From assembly GCA_963836605.1 (NCBI GenBank), contig CAWIKB010000011.1, forward strand, positions 806,001-870,000: a DNA stretch of 64,000 nucleotides. The letters are read 5' to 3'. Positions 26,522 to 35,036 of this stretch are shown piece after piece. Every line of letters begins with the position of its first letter. Positions within the stretch are counted from its first letter, which is position 1. The notes beneath the pieces were generated by a model, which was not told the origin of the DNA, made no database searches, and saw nothing but the letters and a program-made list of their open reading frames with translations. The stretch comes from Bog-473 sp963836605. Its GTDB lineage: Bacteria; Actinomycetota; Acidimicrobiia; Acidimicrobiales; RAAP-2. A program made the position numbers and the translations under genes.

Positions 26522-27382
26522 TCACGCGCGGTCGGTCGACACATTGCGTTCGTACACGATGCGGAGTCCGTGCAGGGTCAGCCAGGGTTCCACATGCTCA
26601 ATGGTGTCGGAGTGCGGGGCGATGAGCGAACTCAGTCCTCCGGTGGCTACCACAGTGGACGGTCCGAGCTCCTCCATGAACCGGCGGGCCAGACCGTCGA
26701 CCTGGGCGGCAAAGCCGTACAAGGTGCCCGACTCGATCGATTCGACCGTGGAGCGCCCGATGACATTGTGGGGCTCGACGATTTCCACCCGCCGCAGCGC
26801 CGCCGCCTGTTGGTACAGCGCCTCGAGGCTGATGGCCACGCCCGGGGTGATCGCCCCACCCAGATACTCCCCCGCCTCGCTGATGGCCTCGACCGTCGTC
26901 GCCGTGCCCATGTCGACGACCACGCAGGGCCCGCCGTAAAGGTCATAGGCCCCGACCGCATTGGCCACCCGGTCGGCCCCGACCTCCTTGGGATTGTCGT
27001 AGAGGATCGGCATCCCGGTCTTGGTGCCCGGGCCCAGCACCACCTGGGGGAGGGCGCCGAACCAGCGCGTCGCCATCTGCCGGAGTTCGCCCGTGACGTG
27101 GGGGACCGACGAACTGACGGCGATGCCCGTCACCGAGGAGGTGATGTCCAGCCCTTCGAGGTCGAGGAGCTGCGTCAGCAGCACGGCGTGCTCGTCGGGC
27201 GTGCGGGTGGGGACGGTCGAGAGCCGCCAGTGGTGCGTGAGGCCGCGGGGCGCGGTGGGATCCTGCTCGGTACCGATGCCCACGCCGAGGCTCTCGCGCG
27301 CCGCGGCCGGGCGATCGACGTCCCCGGTCGCGTACAGCCCGATGACCGTCTCGGTGTTCCCCACGTCAATGACCAGCAGCAC
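26522..27382 (-). CDS. coaX: Type III pantothenate kinase
   Basis: CoaX phosphorylates pantothenate, the first step of CoA synthesis, without feedback inhibition by CoA. The 286-residue protein opens with LLVIDVGNTETVIGLYA (phosphate-binding loop of the ASKHA fold). It has YDNPKEVGADRVANAVGAYD, VVVDMGTATTVEAIS and YLGGAITPGVAIS, and ends with VVATGGLSSLIAPHSD. These are the canonical CoaX blocks. It starts two bases after nadC and directly serves the panC/panD products made upstream in the same cluster. Confidence 0.95.
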   Translation of the reverse strand: MLLVIDVGNTETVIGLYATGDVDRPAAARESLGVGIGTEQDPTAPRGLTHHWRLSTVPTRTPDEHAVLLTQLLDLEGLDITSSVTGIAVSSSVPHVTGELRQMATRWFGALPQVVLGPGTKTGMPILYDNPKEVGADRVANAVGAYDLYGGPCVVVDMGTATTVEAISEAGEYLGGAITPGVAISLEALYQQAAALRRVEIVEPHNVIGRSTVESIESGTLYGFAAQVDGLARRFMEELGPSTVVATGGLSSLIAPHSDTIEHVEPWLTLHGLRIVYERNVSTDRA

Positions 27383-27384
27383 GT

Positions 27385-28290
27385 TCAGTCCCCCTCGGTG
27401 GAACGCCAGAGCAGATCGAGGCCGAGATCGAGCACGGTGGCCGAATGGGTCAGCGCCCCGATGGAGATCCGGTCCGGCCCCTCGGCGGCATAGGCGCCGA
27501 TGTTGTGCAGGCTGACCCCTCCCGACACCTCGGTGAGGACGGAGCCCCGGGCTTCGGCGTGCGCCACCACAATGGCCCGGGCCACGTCCGCCGGGGCCAT
27601 GTTGTCGAGCAGCACCGCGTCGGCGCCGGCGCCCGCGGCCTCAGCCACCTGATCGAGGGTGTCGCACTCGACCTCGAGCATACGATCGGGCCAGAGAGCA
27701 CGGGCCCGGTCCACGGCCTGGGAAATGCTGACCCGGGCCAGGTGGTTGTCCTTGACCAGCACGGCTTCGGAGAGATTGGCCCGGTGATTGATGCCGCCAC
27801 CGGCCCGGACCGCCGCTTTTTCGAGGGCCCGCAGACCAGGGGTGGTCTTGCGCGTATCGAGGATCTGGACCGACGGATTGCGGGCGTGGGCCGCCGCCAC
27901 GAAGCGCGCCGTCAGGGTCGCGACACCCGAAAGGTGCCCGAGGAAGTTCAGGGCCGTCCGCTCCGCGGTGAGGATCGGCCGCAGGGAGCCGGTGACCTCC
28001 ATCACCGTGTCGCCGGGGGCCAGCACCACACCGTCGTCGCCGCGCCATTCGAGGGTCAGGGTGGGATCGAGCTGCCGGAAGGTTTCGGCGGCGCAGTCCC
28101 TTCCGGCCAGGACTCCGTGCTCGCGGGCCCGCAACGCGAAATGCGCGGTCGCGTCGGCCGGGACCAGAGCAGCCGTGACGTCCCCGTCGGCCAGAAGATC
28201 TTCGGCCAGCGCACGGGTCACCGCATCCACCACGGCGTCGGCGGGCGGGTGCACCGAGTGCAGCGAGTGCACCGCGCCCGCGGTCCTCAC
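27385..28290 (-). CDS. nadC: Nicotinate-nucleotide pyrophosphorylase (quinolinate phosphoribosyltransferase)
   Basis: NadC converts quinolinate and PRPP to nicotinate mononucleotide with CO2 release in de novo NAD synthesis. The 301-residue protein has DLLADGDVTAALVP at the N-terminus, TALNFLGHLSGVATLTARFV, LDTRKTTPGLRALEKAAVRA, GGGINHRANLSEAVLVKDNHL and LEVECDTLDQVAEA, with the Lys/Arg/His residues that bind the two carboxylates and PRPP. It starts at 28290, overlapping the nadB stop by four bases. NadA, needed to complete the pathway, is not in the window. Confidence 0.96.
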   Translation of the reverse strand: MRTAGAVHSLHSVHPPADAVVDAVTRALAEDLLADGDVTAALVPADATAHFALRAREHGVLAGRDCAAETFRQLDPTLTLEWRGDDGVVLAPGDTVMEVTGSLRPILTAERTALNFLGHLSGVATLTARFVAAAHARNPSVQILDTRKTTPGLRALEKAAVRAGGGINHRANLSEAVLVKDNHLARVSISQAVDRARALWPDRMLEVECDTLDQVAEAAGAGADAVLLDNMAPADVARAIVVAHAEARGSVLTEVSGGVSLHNIGAYAAEGPDRISIGALTHSATVLDLGLDLLWRSTEGD

Positions 28291-29927
28291 CGGGCCACCG
28301 CGCCGTGGAGGAGCCTCCGCCGCCAGGACGGCTCGGTGGCGGGGAACTCGCTGCGGGAGTGGGCGCCGCGACTCTCCACCCGGGCCATGGCCGACGCCAG
28401 TAGGGCATCGGCCAATTGGACGAGATTGGCCAACTCTCCGGCCCGCACCGACACCGTGCGGTCACCCAACGCCTCGGCGAAGTGGTCCATCGCGGTGGCC
28501 GCGGCGGTGAGCGTGGACGCGGAACGGACCACCCCGGCGCCGCCGGTCAGGGTCTGTTGCAGGGCGTCGCGCAGCTTGGGCACATCGGGCGCCGGGCCGT
28601 CGGAGTGCTCCCGGGGCGGCCACTGACGAGGGGCGTCGTCGAGCAGGGTCCAGCCGATGCCGTCGGGGGCCTCGCCCCCGAGCACGACGCGCATCGCCCC
28701 GCTGGCCTCGGGACCCACGTGCGCCGCGGCGATGCGTTCGGCCAATCGGGCCCCGAACACCATCCCCTCGAGCAGGGAGTTGGAGGCCAACCGGTTGGCC
28801 CCGTGGACCCCGGTGCACGCGACCTCGCCCACGGCCCACAGCCCGGGCAGGGCGGTGGCCCCCCACAGATCGGTGACCACACCGCCCGAGAGGTGGTGGG
28901 CGGCCGGGGCGATCGGGAGCCAGTCGGTCTCCGGATCGAGGCCGATCGAGGTGAGCGACGCCGCGATGGTGGGGAAGCGCTGCCCGAAGCGTTCCAGACC
29001 GGTGGCATCGAGCCACAGATGATCGACCCCCTGCTCGGTCATGCGCGCCGCCATGGCCCGGCTCACGACGTCGCGAGGGGCCAGTTCGTCGACGAACCGC
29101 TCGCCGTCGCCGTCCCGCAGCAGCGCCCCGTGGCCCCGGAGCGCCTCGGAGAGGAGAGGTCGGGGCATGGCCGGATGGTGTAGGGCGGTCGGATGGAATT
29201 GCATGAACTCGACGTCAGCCGTCGGTACCCCGGCCCGCAGGGCCATGGCCACGCCGTCGCCGGTCGATTCGGCCGGGTTGGTGGTGACCGAGAAGAGCTG
29301 CCCGGCGCCGCCGGTGGCCAGCACCACGTGGTCGGCCCTGATCTCGACCACCGGGCCCTGCGGTGGCCGGGCGACGACACCCCGGCACCGTCCTTCCTCG
29401 ACCACGAGATCGAGCGCGAACCAGCCCTCGAGAACGGCTCCGGCGGTCCGGTAGGTGGCGTCGACCAGCGCCCGCTCCACCTCGGCCCCGGTCGCCGCCC
29501 CTCCGGCATGGACCACGCGCGGGTAGGAGTGCCCACCCTCGCGGGCCAGAGCCAGCAGCCCGCTGGCCTCCCGGTCGAAGTCCACCCCGAGCGTGATCAG
29601 CTCATGGACCCGGCCCGGGCCCTCGTCCACCAGGATCCGCACGGCCTCCTCGTCGCAGAGCCCGGCGCCCGCGGCCAACGTGTCGGCCAGGTGCAGGTCG
29701 GTAGAATCCTCGTCCCCACCCAGCACGGCGGCCACGCCACCCTGGGCCCATCGGGTGGCCGACTGCGAGAGCACTCCCTTGGTCAGCACGCCGAGCGACG
29801 GCGGCGAACCCGGTCGGGCCAGGCGGACGGCGGCAGAGAGCCCGGCCACCCCGCTCCCCAGGACCAGGACGTCGAACGGACCGGGCCCGCCCACCCCGCC
29901 TGGGCCGGGGCGGGCGGCGTTGCTCAC
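28287..29927 (-). CDS. nadB: L-aspartate oxidase
   Basis: A 546-residue FAD enzyme oxidising L-aspartate to iminoaspartate for quinolinate synthesis. FAD binds the N-terminal VLVLGSGVAGLSAAVRLA. Further motifs are SATRWAQGGVAAVL, TGGAGQLFSVTTNPAESTGD, FMQFHPTALHHP and HLSGGVVTDLWGATALPGLWAVGEVACTGVHGANRLASN (read in blocks), with the Arg and His residues of the succinate-dehydrogenase-like active site. A C-terminal helical domain follows. Its start overlaps panD by four bases. Confidence 0.96.
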   Translation of the reverse strand: MSNAARPGPGGVGGPGPFDVLVLGSGVAGLSAAVRLARPGSPPSLGVLTKGVLSQSATRWAQGGVAAVLGGDEDSTDLHLADTLAAGAGLCDEEAVRILVDEGPGRVHELITLGVDFDREASGLLALAREGGHSYPRVVHAGGAATGAEVERALVDATYRTAGAVLEGWFALDLVVEEGRCRGVVARPPQGPVVEIRADHVVLATGGAGQLFSVTTNPAESTGDGVAMALRAGVPTADVEFMQFHPTALHHPAMPRPLLSEALRGHGALLRDGDGERFVDELAPRDVVSRAMAARMTEQGVDHLWLDATGLERFGQRFPTIAASLTSIGLDPETDWLPIAPAAHHLSGGVVTDLWGATALPGLWAVGEVACTGVHGANRLASNSLLEGMVFGARLAERIAAAHVGPEASGAMRVVLGGEAPDGIGWTLLDDAPRQWPPREHSDGPAPDVPKLRDALQQTLTGGAGVVRSASTLTAAATAMDHFAEALGDRTVSVRAGELANLVQLADALLASAMARVESRGAHSRSEFPATEPSWRRRLLHGAVAR

Positions 29928-30322
29928 GCCGGTTCGGTCAGGGCGAGCTCGACATCGAGCCGAGCCGACTCCTCGTCGATCACCCGATTGCGGCTGTCCA
30001 CGTGGACCACGCGGGGGACGAATCCCTCGAGCTCCGCGCGCTCGTACTCGCCGTAGGTGATGAGGATCACCTTGTCTCCCGGCGATACCAGTCGCGCCGC
30101 GGCGCCGTTCAGGCAGATCTGCCCCTGCTCCCCTTCGATGGCGTAGGTCTCGAAGCGGGCCCCGTTGTCGATGTCGAGGACGGCCACCTGCTCGTAGGGC
30201 AGGATGTCGGCCAGCGCCATCAATTCGGTGTCGATGCTCACCGAGCCCACGTAGTTGAGGTTGGCCCCGGTGACGGTGGCCCGGTGAATCTTCGACTTCA
30301 TCATGCGTCGACGCATCGTCAT
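29924..30322 (-). CDS. panD: Aspartate 1-decarboxylase proenzyme
   Basis: PanD makes beta-alanine from aspartate using a pyruvoyl group formed by self-cleavage. The site is visible as LNYVGSVSID, cleaved between Gly and Ser. KSKIHRATVTGANL precedes it, and ARLVSPGDKVILITYG and VVHVDSRNRVI follow. The preferred start is ATG 30322, which overlaps the panC stop by four bases and gives 132 residues; a later ATG (MKSKIHRAT) is the more usual family N-terminus and could also be used. A PanZ/PanM maturation factor is not expected in actinobacteria. It feeds panC directly. Confidence 0.95.
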   Translation of the reverse strand: MTMRRRMMKSKIHRATVTGANLNYVGSVSIDTELMALADILPYEQVAVLDIDNGARFETYAIEGEQGQICLNGAAARLVSPGDKVILITYGEYERAELEGFVPRVVHVDSRNRVIDEESARLDVELALTEPA

Positions 30323-31245
30323 CCGATCCTTTCGAGGAGGTGCTGGCGAACCGGCACCGCTGCCGGCCCCGCGTAGTTGTCGATGAGGCGGACGGGGCCG
30401 ACCTCGCCGGCGATGAGAAGGCGGACCGACCTCGGGTCCTCGATCAGTGCGCGCTCGACCAGGTCGTCGGCTCCGACGGCGGCGGCGTAGTCGAGACGCA
30501 CCATCGGCTCGCGGGCCACGACATCCCGCATGACATCGCGCACCGTCGCCGCATCTTGGGCCCCTCGCTCGAGGGCCGCCTGCCCGGCCCGCAGGGCCCG
30601 GGGGAGGACGGCGGCGGCGTGGCGTTGCGCCGGCGAGAGGCGGACGTTGCGGCTCGAGAGGGCCAGGCCGTCGGCCTCCCGCACGGTGGGACACCCGACC
30701 ACGACGACCGGAAGCGAGAGATCGGCGACCAGCCGCCGGATGACGGCCAGCTGCTGGTAGTCCTTCTCACCGAAGTACGTCCGGGCCGGGCCGGCGATGG
30801 AGAACAACTTGGCGACCACCGTGGCCACGCCGTCGAAATGCCCCGGGCGCGACGCGCCTTCCCACCCCTCGCTGGGGCCCGACACCGACACCGTGGTCGC
30901 GACGGGCTCCGGCCAGGAGGGGTACATCTCTGTCACGCTGGGGGCGAACACCACGTCCACGCCGGCCTCGGCGCACACGGCCAGGTCGTGCTCCATGGTG
31001 CGGGGGTAGTTCGCCATGTCCTCGGGTTCGCCGAACTGGAGCGGGTTCACGAAGATGCTGACGGCGATCACGTCACACTCCGCCCGGGCCTGCGTCATGA
31101 GCGAGACATGGCCGGCGTGAAGCGCTCCCATGGTCGGCACCAGGCCCAGCGTCCGTCCGGCGACCCGGGCGTGGTCCAGCAGCGTGCGGCAACCGGAGGC
31201 GGTCTCGACGATGTCCATGGAGTCCATGGAGATCACGGTGTCCAT
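30319..31245 (-). CDS. panC: Pantothenate synthetase
   Basis: PanC ligates pantoate and beta-alanine with ATP. The 308-residue protein carries GLVPTMGALHAGHVSLM (HIGH-type motif), VSIFVNPLQFGEPEDM, ASRPGHFDGVATVVAKLF, YFGEKDYQQLAVI and LALSSRNVRLSP (the KMSKS-like loop). An N-terminal Met-rich extension (MDTVISMDSMDIVE) offers alternative starts. It begins two bases after the DUF2520 gene and overlaps panD. PanB and PanE are not in the window. Confidence 0.96.
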   Translation of the reverse strand: MDTVISMDSMDIVETASGCRTLLDHARVAGRTLGLVPTMGALHAGHVSLMTQARAECDVIAVSIFVNPLQFGEPEDMANYPRTMEHDLAVCAEAGVDVVFAPSVTEMYPSWPEPVATTVSVSGPSEGWEGASRPGHFDGVATVVAKLFSIAGPARTYFGEKDYQQLAVIRRLVADLSLPVVVVGCPTVREADGLALSSRNVRLSPAQRHAAAVLPRALRAGQAALERGAQDAATVRDVMRDVVAREPMVRLDYAAAVGADDLVERALIEDPRSVRLLIAGEVGPVRLIDNYAGPAAVPVRQHLLERIG

Positions 31246-31247
31246 GG

Positions 31248-32024
31248 TCAGGCCACCACCGGGACGGTCTCGGCGACCGGTTCCTTCGAGGCTGGCTCCT
31301 TCGACGCGACCTCCTTCGAAGCGGCCAGCTGCGTAGCCAGGGCGGCGCCGGCCTGATAGCCCGCCCGTTCGCTGGCCGGCAGGGCATCGAGATGGCGGCT
31401 CAGGGTGGCCCAGTCCCCCCGCACGGCCGGGCCGGTGAGGGCTTCCCGGGGCCCGAGGTCGGCTACGTCGTCGAGCGCGGCCCGGGTGAGGGGGAGAAAA
31501 GCGTCCAAGTCCAGGCCGACCGAGGCCGCCACCCGTTCGACCTGCCCCAGGAGGGCTACGACGTGGTTCGCCGCGATGCAGGCAGCCGCGTGATACGCCA
31601 CGCGGTCACCGTCGGCCACCGCGACCACACGGCCGCCGAGCGCCTCGACCATCTCCCCGGCCACCGGGTCGCCCGCCACGGCGAACGTCACCCCCTGACC
31701 CAGGCGAGCCGCCCCCACCACGGCGTTGGGCAGAGGGACCAACGGGTGCAGGGCCGCCCGGAGAGGGTGCGGTGCCAGAACGTCCAGCCCCAGCGACCCC
31801 GAGAGATGGAGCACCGTGGTACCGGCACCCGGCGCCACAGTGGCGGCCACGCCGGCCACCGCGTCGTCAGGGGTGGCGATGACCAGGACGTCGACGCCGT
31901 GGGCGGCATGCCGCAGATCGTCGCCGCGCCTGAGGAAACCGACGACGTCCCAGCCCCGTGCGGACAGAGCCGCGGCGAGTGACGTGCCGGCCCGTCCCGG
32001 GCCGATGATTCGGATGGTGTGCAC
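31248..32024 (-). CDS. Rossmann-like and DUF2520 domain protein
   Basis: A 258-residue NAD(P)-binding protein of the ProC/6-phosphogluconate dehydrogenase-like type. The Rossmann loop is RIIGPGRAGTSLAAALSARG, VLVIATPDDAVAGVAA follows, and HLSGSLGLDVL and LHPLVPLPNA mark the start of the DUF2520 half, which has ACIAANHVVALLGQVER. The C-terminus ends in a degenerate A-S-K-E-P/V repeat. DUF2520 proteins are often encoded beside panC, as here. A dehydrogenase role in pantothenate synthesis, such as ketopantoate reduction, is a natural guess but unproved. Confidence 0.85.
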   Translation of the reverse strand: MHTIRIIGPGRAGTSLAAALSARGWDVVGFLRRGDDLRHAAHGVDVLVIATPDDAVAGVAATVAPGAGTTVLHLSGSLGLDVLAPHPLRAALHPLVPLPNAVVGAARLGQGVTFAVAGDPVAGEMVEALGGRVVAVADGDRVAYHAAACIAANHVVALLGQVERVAASVGLDLDAFLPLTRAALDDVADLGPREALTGPAVRGDWATLSRHLDALPASERAGYQAGAALATQLAASKEVASKEPASKEPVAETVPVVA

Positions 32025-32093
32025 CAGACCTCCTTCGGCGTTCCAGCCCCTCTCGGGTGCCGTTCGCCTACAGACGATCGAAACAACAGACGA

Positions 32094-32567
32094 CTACAGA
32101 TTACCCACACGGGCAACCGCGCCACCAGAGGCAATGTGCCGCTCGGCCGAAACCAGCCCCGGGGCCAGGTCAGACAGTGGCTGGACCACGAAGCGGCGCT
32201 CCCACATGCGGGGATGGGGCACCACCAGGTCCGGCTCGTCCACCACCAGATCACCCACCAGCAGGACGTCGGCATCGAGGGTGCGGGGGCCGAATCGCAC
32301 CGTGCGCACACGATGGGCCGCCTTCTCCAGAGCCTGGCACCGCTCGAGCAACTGGCGGGGGTCATCGGTGGTCGACAGCTCGACCACCAGGTTGAGATAG
32401 GGGCCTTGGTCCTCGGGCCCACCGACCGGAGCGGTCTCATAGAGCGGCGACACCGCGGTCACGTCACCCGTGGCCTCCAACTGGGCCACGGCCCGGCGCA
32501 GGGTGGCCCGGCGATCCCCCAGGTTGGAACCGAGCCCCAGAAAGGCCCGACGGACCTTGTCCATCAA
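32094..32567 (-). CDS. folK: 6-hydroxymethyl-7,8-dihydropterin pyrophosphokinase
   Basis: FolK transfers pyrophosphate from ATP to the pterin for condensation with pABA. Blocks: RRAFLGLGSNLGDRRATLR at the N-terminus, VSPLYETAPVGGPEDQGPYL, LNLVVELSTT, and VRFGPRTLDADVLLVGD with the metal-binding DAD, then PHPRMWERRFVVQPL. Length 157 residues is normal. It lies 55 bases after folB and 69 bases before the DUF2520 gene in the same direction. Confidence 0.95.
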   Translation of the reverse strand: MMDKVRRAFLGLGSNLGDRRATLRRAVAQLEATGDVTAVSPLYETAPVGGPEDQGPYLNLVVELSTTDDPRQLLERCQALEKAAHRVRTVRFGPRTLDADVLLVGDLVVDEPDLVVPHPRMWERRFVVQPLSDLAPGLVSAERHIASGGAVARVGNL

Positions 32568-32622
32568 TCGCCCGCCCGGTCGCCGGCCCGGTCCTCCGTC
32601 CGACCGCGGGTCACATCGCCCT

Positions 32623-33033
32623 TCACGGGCGTGATCGGTAGACCCGCACCCCGGTGGAGCCCACGTCGAGCGCCAGAGGCGGTCGGAGTTTGCGCACGGT
32701 CACCGCCACGGCCGAGAGTCTCGGGTCGACCACCAGGAGCGCGTCAGCCAGACGGCCGGCCAGGGCCTCGAGCAGCTGGAACGAGCGCTGGGCCACCACA
32801 TCGGCCGCCAACTGGGCCAGGGCGCCGTAGTCGACCGTGTCGCTCAGCTGATCGCTCTTCTGGGCGGCCGTCATGTCCACCCAGGCCACCAGATCCACGG
32901 AGAAGGGTTGGGCCCGCTCGCGCTCGGAGGCCAACACACCGTGCACCCCCATCACCCGTAGATCGCGGATCTCGATGCGGTCGGCCGCGGCCGCGCTCGC
33001 TCGCGCGCTCCCAGTGGCCGCGCTCTCGGTCAC
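32623..33033 (-). CDS. folB: Dihydroneopterin aldolase
   Basis: FolB cleaves dihydroneopterin to 6-hydroxymethyl-dihydropterin. After a 20-residue Ala/Ser-rich N-terminus come RIEIRDLRVMGVHGVLASER (tunnelling fold, catalytic Glu), SDTVDYGALAQLA, RSFQLLEALAGRLADALL (conserved LLE that binds the pterin), and VRKLRPPLALDVGSTGVRV with the catalytic Lys. It starts four bases inside the end of the phosphatase-like gene, a translational coupling. Confidence 0.93.
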   Translation of the reverse strand: MTESAATGSARASAAAADRIEIRDLRVMGVHGVLASERERAQPFSVDLVAWVDMTAAQKSDQLSDTVDYGALAQLAADVVAQRSFQLLEALAGRLADALLVVDPRLSAVAVTVRKLRPPLALDVGSTGVRVYRSRP

Positions 33034-33545
33034 TGTGTGATTTTGCGCCGCGGCAGCCCTTCCAGGGAGGCCAGCAGCTCGCGGCCGGGCTCACCCATGG
33101 CGTGGCCGCAGACGTGTTCCATCAGGGCGACGGCCTGGGGCTGATTGTGCAGCCGGTTGGACCAGACCAGGTAGCCCGCCACGACCCCCATGACCCGATC
33201 ACCGAGCTCGTCCTGGTGCACCAGCAGGCGCAGACCCGCGCCCAGGGAGTTGTCGATGTCCTTGAAACAGTCGGCCAGCACGGTGCGGGGGTCGCCCGTC
33301 CGGGGTAGGGGGTAGTGCGCCCAGGCCAACCCCTCGTCGTCGTAGGCGGCCAGGTTGTGCGGGGAGGGGAGCAGGGAGATCACCCGTCCAAACCCCTGCA
33401 CCCGGAGCCAGATGATCTCCTCCTGGCGGCGGACCCTCCGGTGGTTGGGTGCGAACCCGCCGGGGCGCTCGCTGATGGCCAGATGGTCCTTGATCACCCA
33501 GGTGAAGTTGCGTGGCGGGATACCCGCCGCCCACTTTCCCTTCAT
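33030..33545 (-). CDS. Dual-specificity phosphatase-like protein lacking the catalytic Cys
   Basis: A 171-residue protein with the outline of a cysteine phosphatase: NFTWVIKDHLAISERPG near the N-terminus, a helix (RRQEEIIWLRVQGFGRVISL), YPLPRTGDP in the general-acid region, and LRLLVHQDELGDRVMGVVAG at the P-loop. In active enzymes the last reads VHC-x5-R; here the residue after H110 is Q111 while R117 and the following helix are kept. It is thus probably a pseudophosphatase or a phosphate/nucleotide-binding protein. It overlaps folP upstream and folB downstream by four bases each, so it is made in step with folate enzymes. No dihydroneopterin triphosphate pyrophosphatase is otherwise visible in the cluster. 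Confidence 0.7.
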   Translation of the reverse strand: MKGKWAAGIPPRNFTWVIKDHLAISERPGGFAPNHRRVRRQEEIIWLRVQGFGRVISLLPSPHNLAAYDDEGLAWAHYPLPRTGDPRTVLADCFKDIDNSLGAGLRLLVHQDELGDRVMGVVAGYLVWSNRLHNQPQAVALMEHVCGHAMGEPGRELLASLEGLPRRKITQ

Positions 33546-34408
33546 GCGGCTTCACCCCCAGCCCCTTCTGCGCACCCCGGACCATACAGCCGGGCCGCCT
33601 GCGCCGTGGCCGCCACGTCGTGCACCCGCACCATCGACACCCCGGCCGTCATGGCGGCGGCAGCCGTGGCCAGAGAGCCCTCGGCCCGCTCGGCCAGCCC
33701 GGCCGGCTCGTCACTCCCCGGCCCGGCGGCCAACAGACCGATGAAGCGTTTGCGGCTGGTGCCGACGACCACACCGGCACACCCCGCCTCCGAGGCCGCC
33801 GTGACCAATTCGGGCAGGTGGCGCAACAGGGACAGGTTGTGCGCCGGCGTCTTGCCGAACCCGATGCCGGGGTCGACCCACACCTCGGCCACCCCAGCCG
33901 CCTGGGCCAGCCGGGCCCGTTCGAGAACGAAGGCCGCCACCTCGCCCACCACGTCCACGTAGTGCGGCGCCGCCTGCATCGTGCCCGGCGATCCCCGCAT
34001 GTGCATGGCCACCCATCCGACCCCGCCGGCGGCGGCCACCTCCCACAGGCTCGCCGAGATGTCATTGACCAGGGTGGCGCCGGCTGCGATGGCCGCTTCG
34101 GCCACCGCCGGCTTCACGGTGTCGACGGAGACCCGCACCGGCCCCGCACCGGCGCCCGTCCCAGCCCCGCCCCCGGCCAGGGCCTCGATGACCGGGACGA
34201 CCCGGGCCAGTTCGGTCTCCTCGCTGACCGGCTCGGCGCCGGGCCGGGACGACTCACCCCCCACATCGACGATGTCCGCTCCGGCCGCCACCAGCGCCCG
34301 ACCATGGGCCACGGCGGCTTCGGTCGTCGCGTAGCGCCCACCGTCGAAGAAGGAATCCGGCGTGACGTTGAGCACACCCATGACGAGGGGACGATGGGGA
34401 CGATCCAC
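33542..34408 (-). CDS. folP: Dihydropteroate synthase
   Basis: FolP joins the pterin pyrophosphate with p-aminobenzoate; it is the target of sulfonamides. The TIM-barrel protein of 288 residues has VMGVLNVTPDSFFDGGRY (loop 1), ADIVDVGGESSRPGAEPVS (loop 2), NDISASLWE, MHMRGSPGTMQ, VDPGIGFGKTPAHNL, and VVVGTSRKRFIG (Lys of the pterin site, S-R-K-R). The stop overlaps the start of the phosphatase-like gene. It is 56 bases after folE. Confidence 0.96.
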   Translation of the reverse strand: MDRPHRPLVMGVLNVTPDSFFDGGRYATTEAAVAHGRALVAAGADIVDVGGESSRPGAEPVSEETELARVVPVIEALAGGGAGTGAGAGPVRVSVDTVKPAVAEAAIAAGATLVNDISASLWEVAAAGGVGWVAMHMRGSPGTMQAAPHYVDVVGEVAAFVLERARLAQAAGVAEVWVDPGIGFGKTPAHNLSLLRHLPELVTAASEAGCAGVVVGTSRKRFIGLLAAGPGSDEPAGLAERAEGSLATAAAAMTAGVSMVRVHDVAATAQAARLYGPGCAEGAGGEAA

Positions 34409-34464
34409 GCCAGCCAGGCTACGTCAGCGGTCGGCCGGGTCGGCCGGCGCCGGGCCGGTCCCGC

Positions 34465-35034
34465 CTATCGACCGTGGATGAACTGCATGGCCTCGGCCCG
34501 GGTGGCCACGTCGGAGCGGAAGAGTCCGCGCACCGATGAGGTGACCGTCATCGTGCCCGGCTTCTTCACGCCGCGCATGGACATGCACAGGTGCTCGGCC
34601 TCGATCACCACCAGGACACCCCGGGGGGAGAGGACGGACTCGATGGCGTCGGCGATCTCGGTGGTCATGCGCTCCTGGACCTGCAGGCGGCGGGCGTAGC
34701 CGTCGACCAGACGGGCCAGTTTGGACAGCCCGGTGATGCGGCCGTCCTCCGCGGGGATGTAGGCCACGTGGGCCCGGCCCAGGAAGGGGATCAGGTGGTG
34801 CTCGCAGAGCGAGGCGAAGGGGATGTCACGCACCATCACCATCTCGTCGTGCTCGGCCGCGAACGTGACCTCCAGGTGGCGGGCCGGGTCGTCGTGGAGG
34901 CCCGAGAAGAGCTCCTCGTACATGGAGGCCACCCGCGCCGGCGTGTGCAACAGACCGTCCCGGGTCGAGTCCTCACCGATGGCGATCAGCAATTCGGCCA
35001 CGGCCGCCCGTACCCGCTCGTTGTCGACGGCCAT
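34465..35034 (-). CDS. folE: GTP cyclohydrolase I (FolE)
   Basis: FolE opens GTP to 7,8-dihydroneopterin triphosphate, the first folate step. The 189-residue protein has LLHTPARVASMYEEL, MVMVRDIPFASLCEHHLIPF (zinc Cys and His), GLSKLARLVDGYARRLQVQE, LVVIEAEHLCMSMRGVKKPG (second zinc Cys and catalytic His) and TMTVTSSVRGLF. ATG 35034 lies two bases after the stop of the tilS-hpt gene. In many actinobacteria ftsH separates hpt and folE; it is missing here. Confidence 0.96.
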   Translation of the reverse strand: MAVDNERVRAAVAELLIAIGEDSTRDGLLHTPARVASMYEELFSGLHDDPARHLEVTFAAEHDEMVMVRDIPFASLCEHHLIPFLGRAHVAYIPAEDGRITGLSKLARLVDGYARRLQVQERMTTEIADAIESVLSPRGVLVVIEAEHLCMSMRGVKKPGTMTVTSSVRGLFRSDVATRAEAMQFIHGR

Positions 35035-35036
35035 CG

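Noticed and set aside
29924..30694. A 256-codon frame ending in PanD
   Set aside because: The first part is a shadow of panC. PanD begins at ATG 30322.
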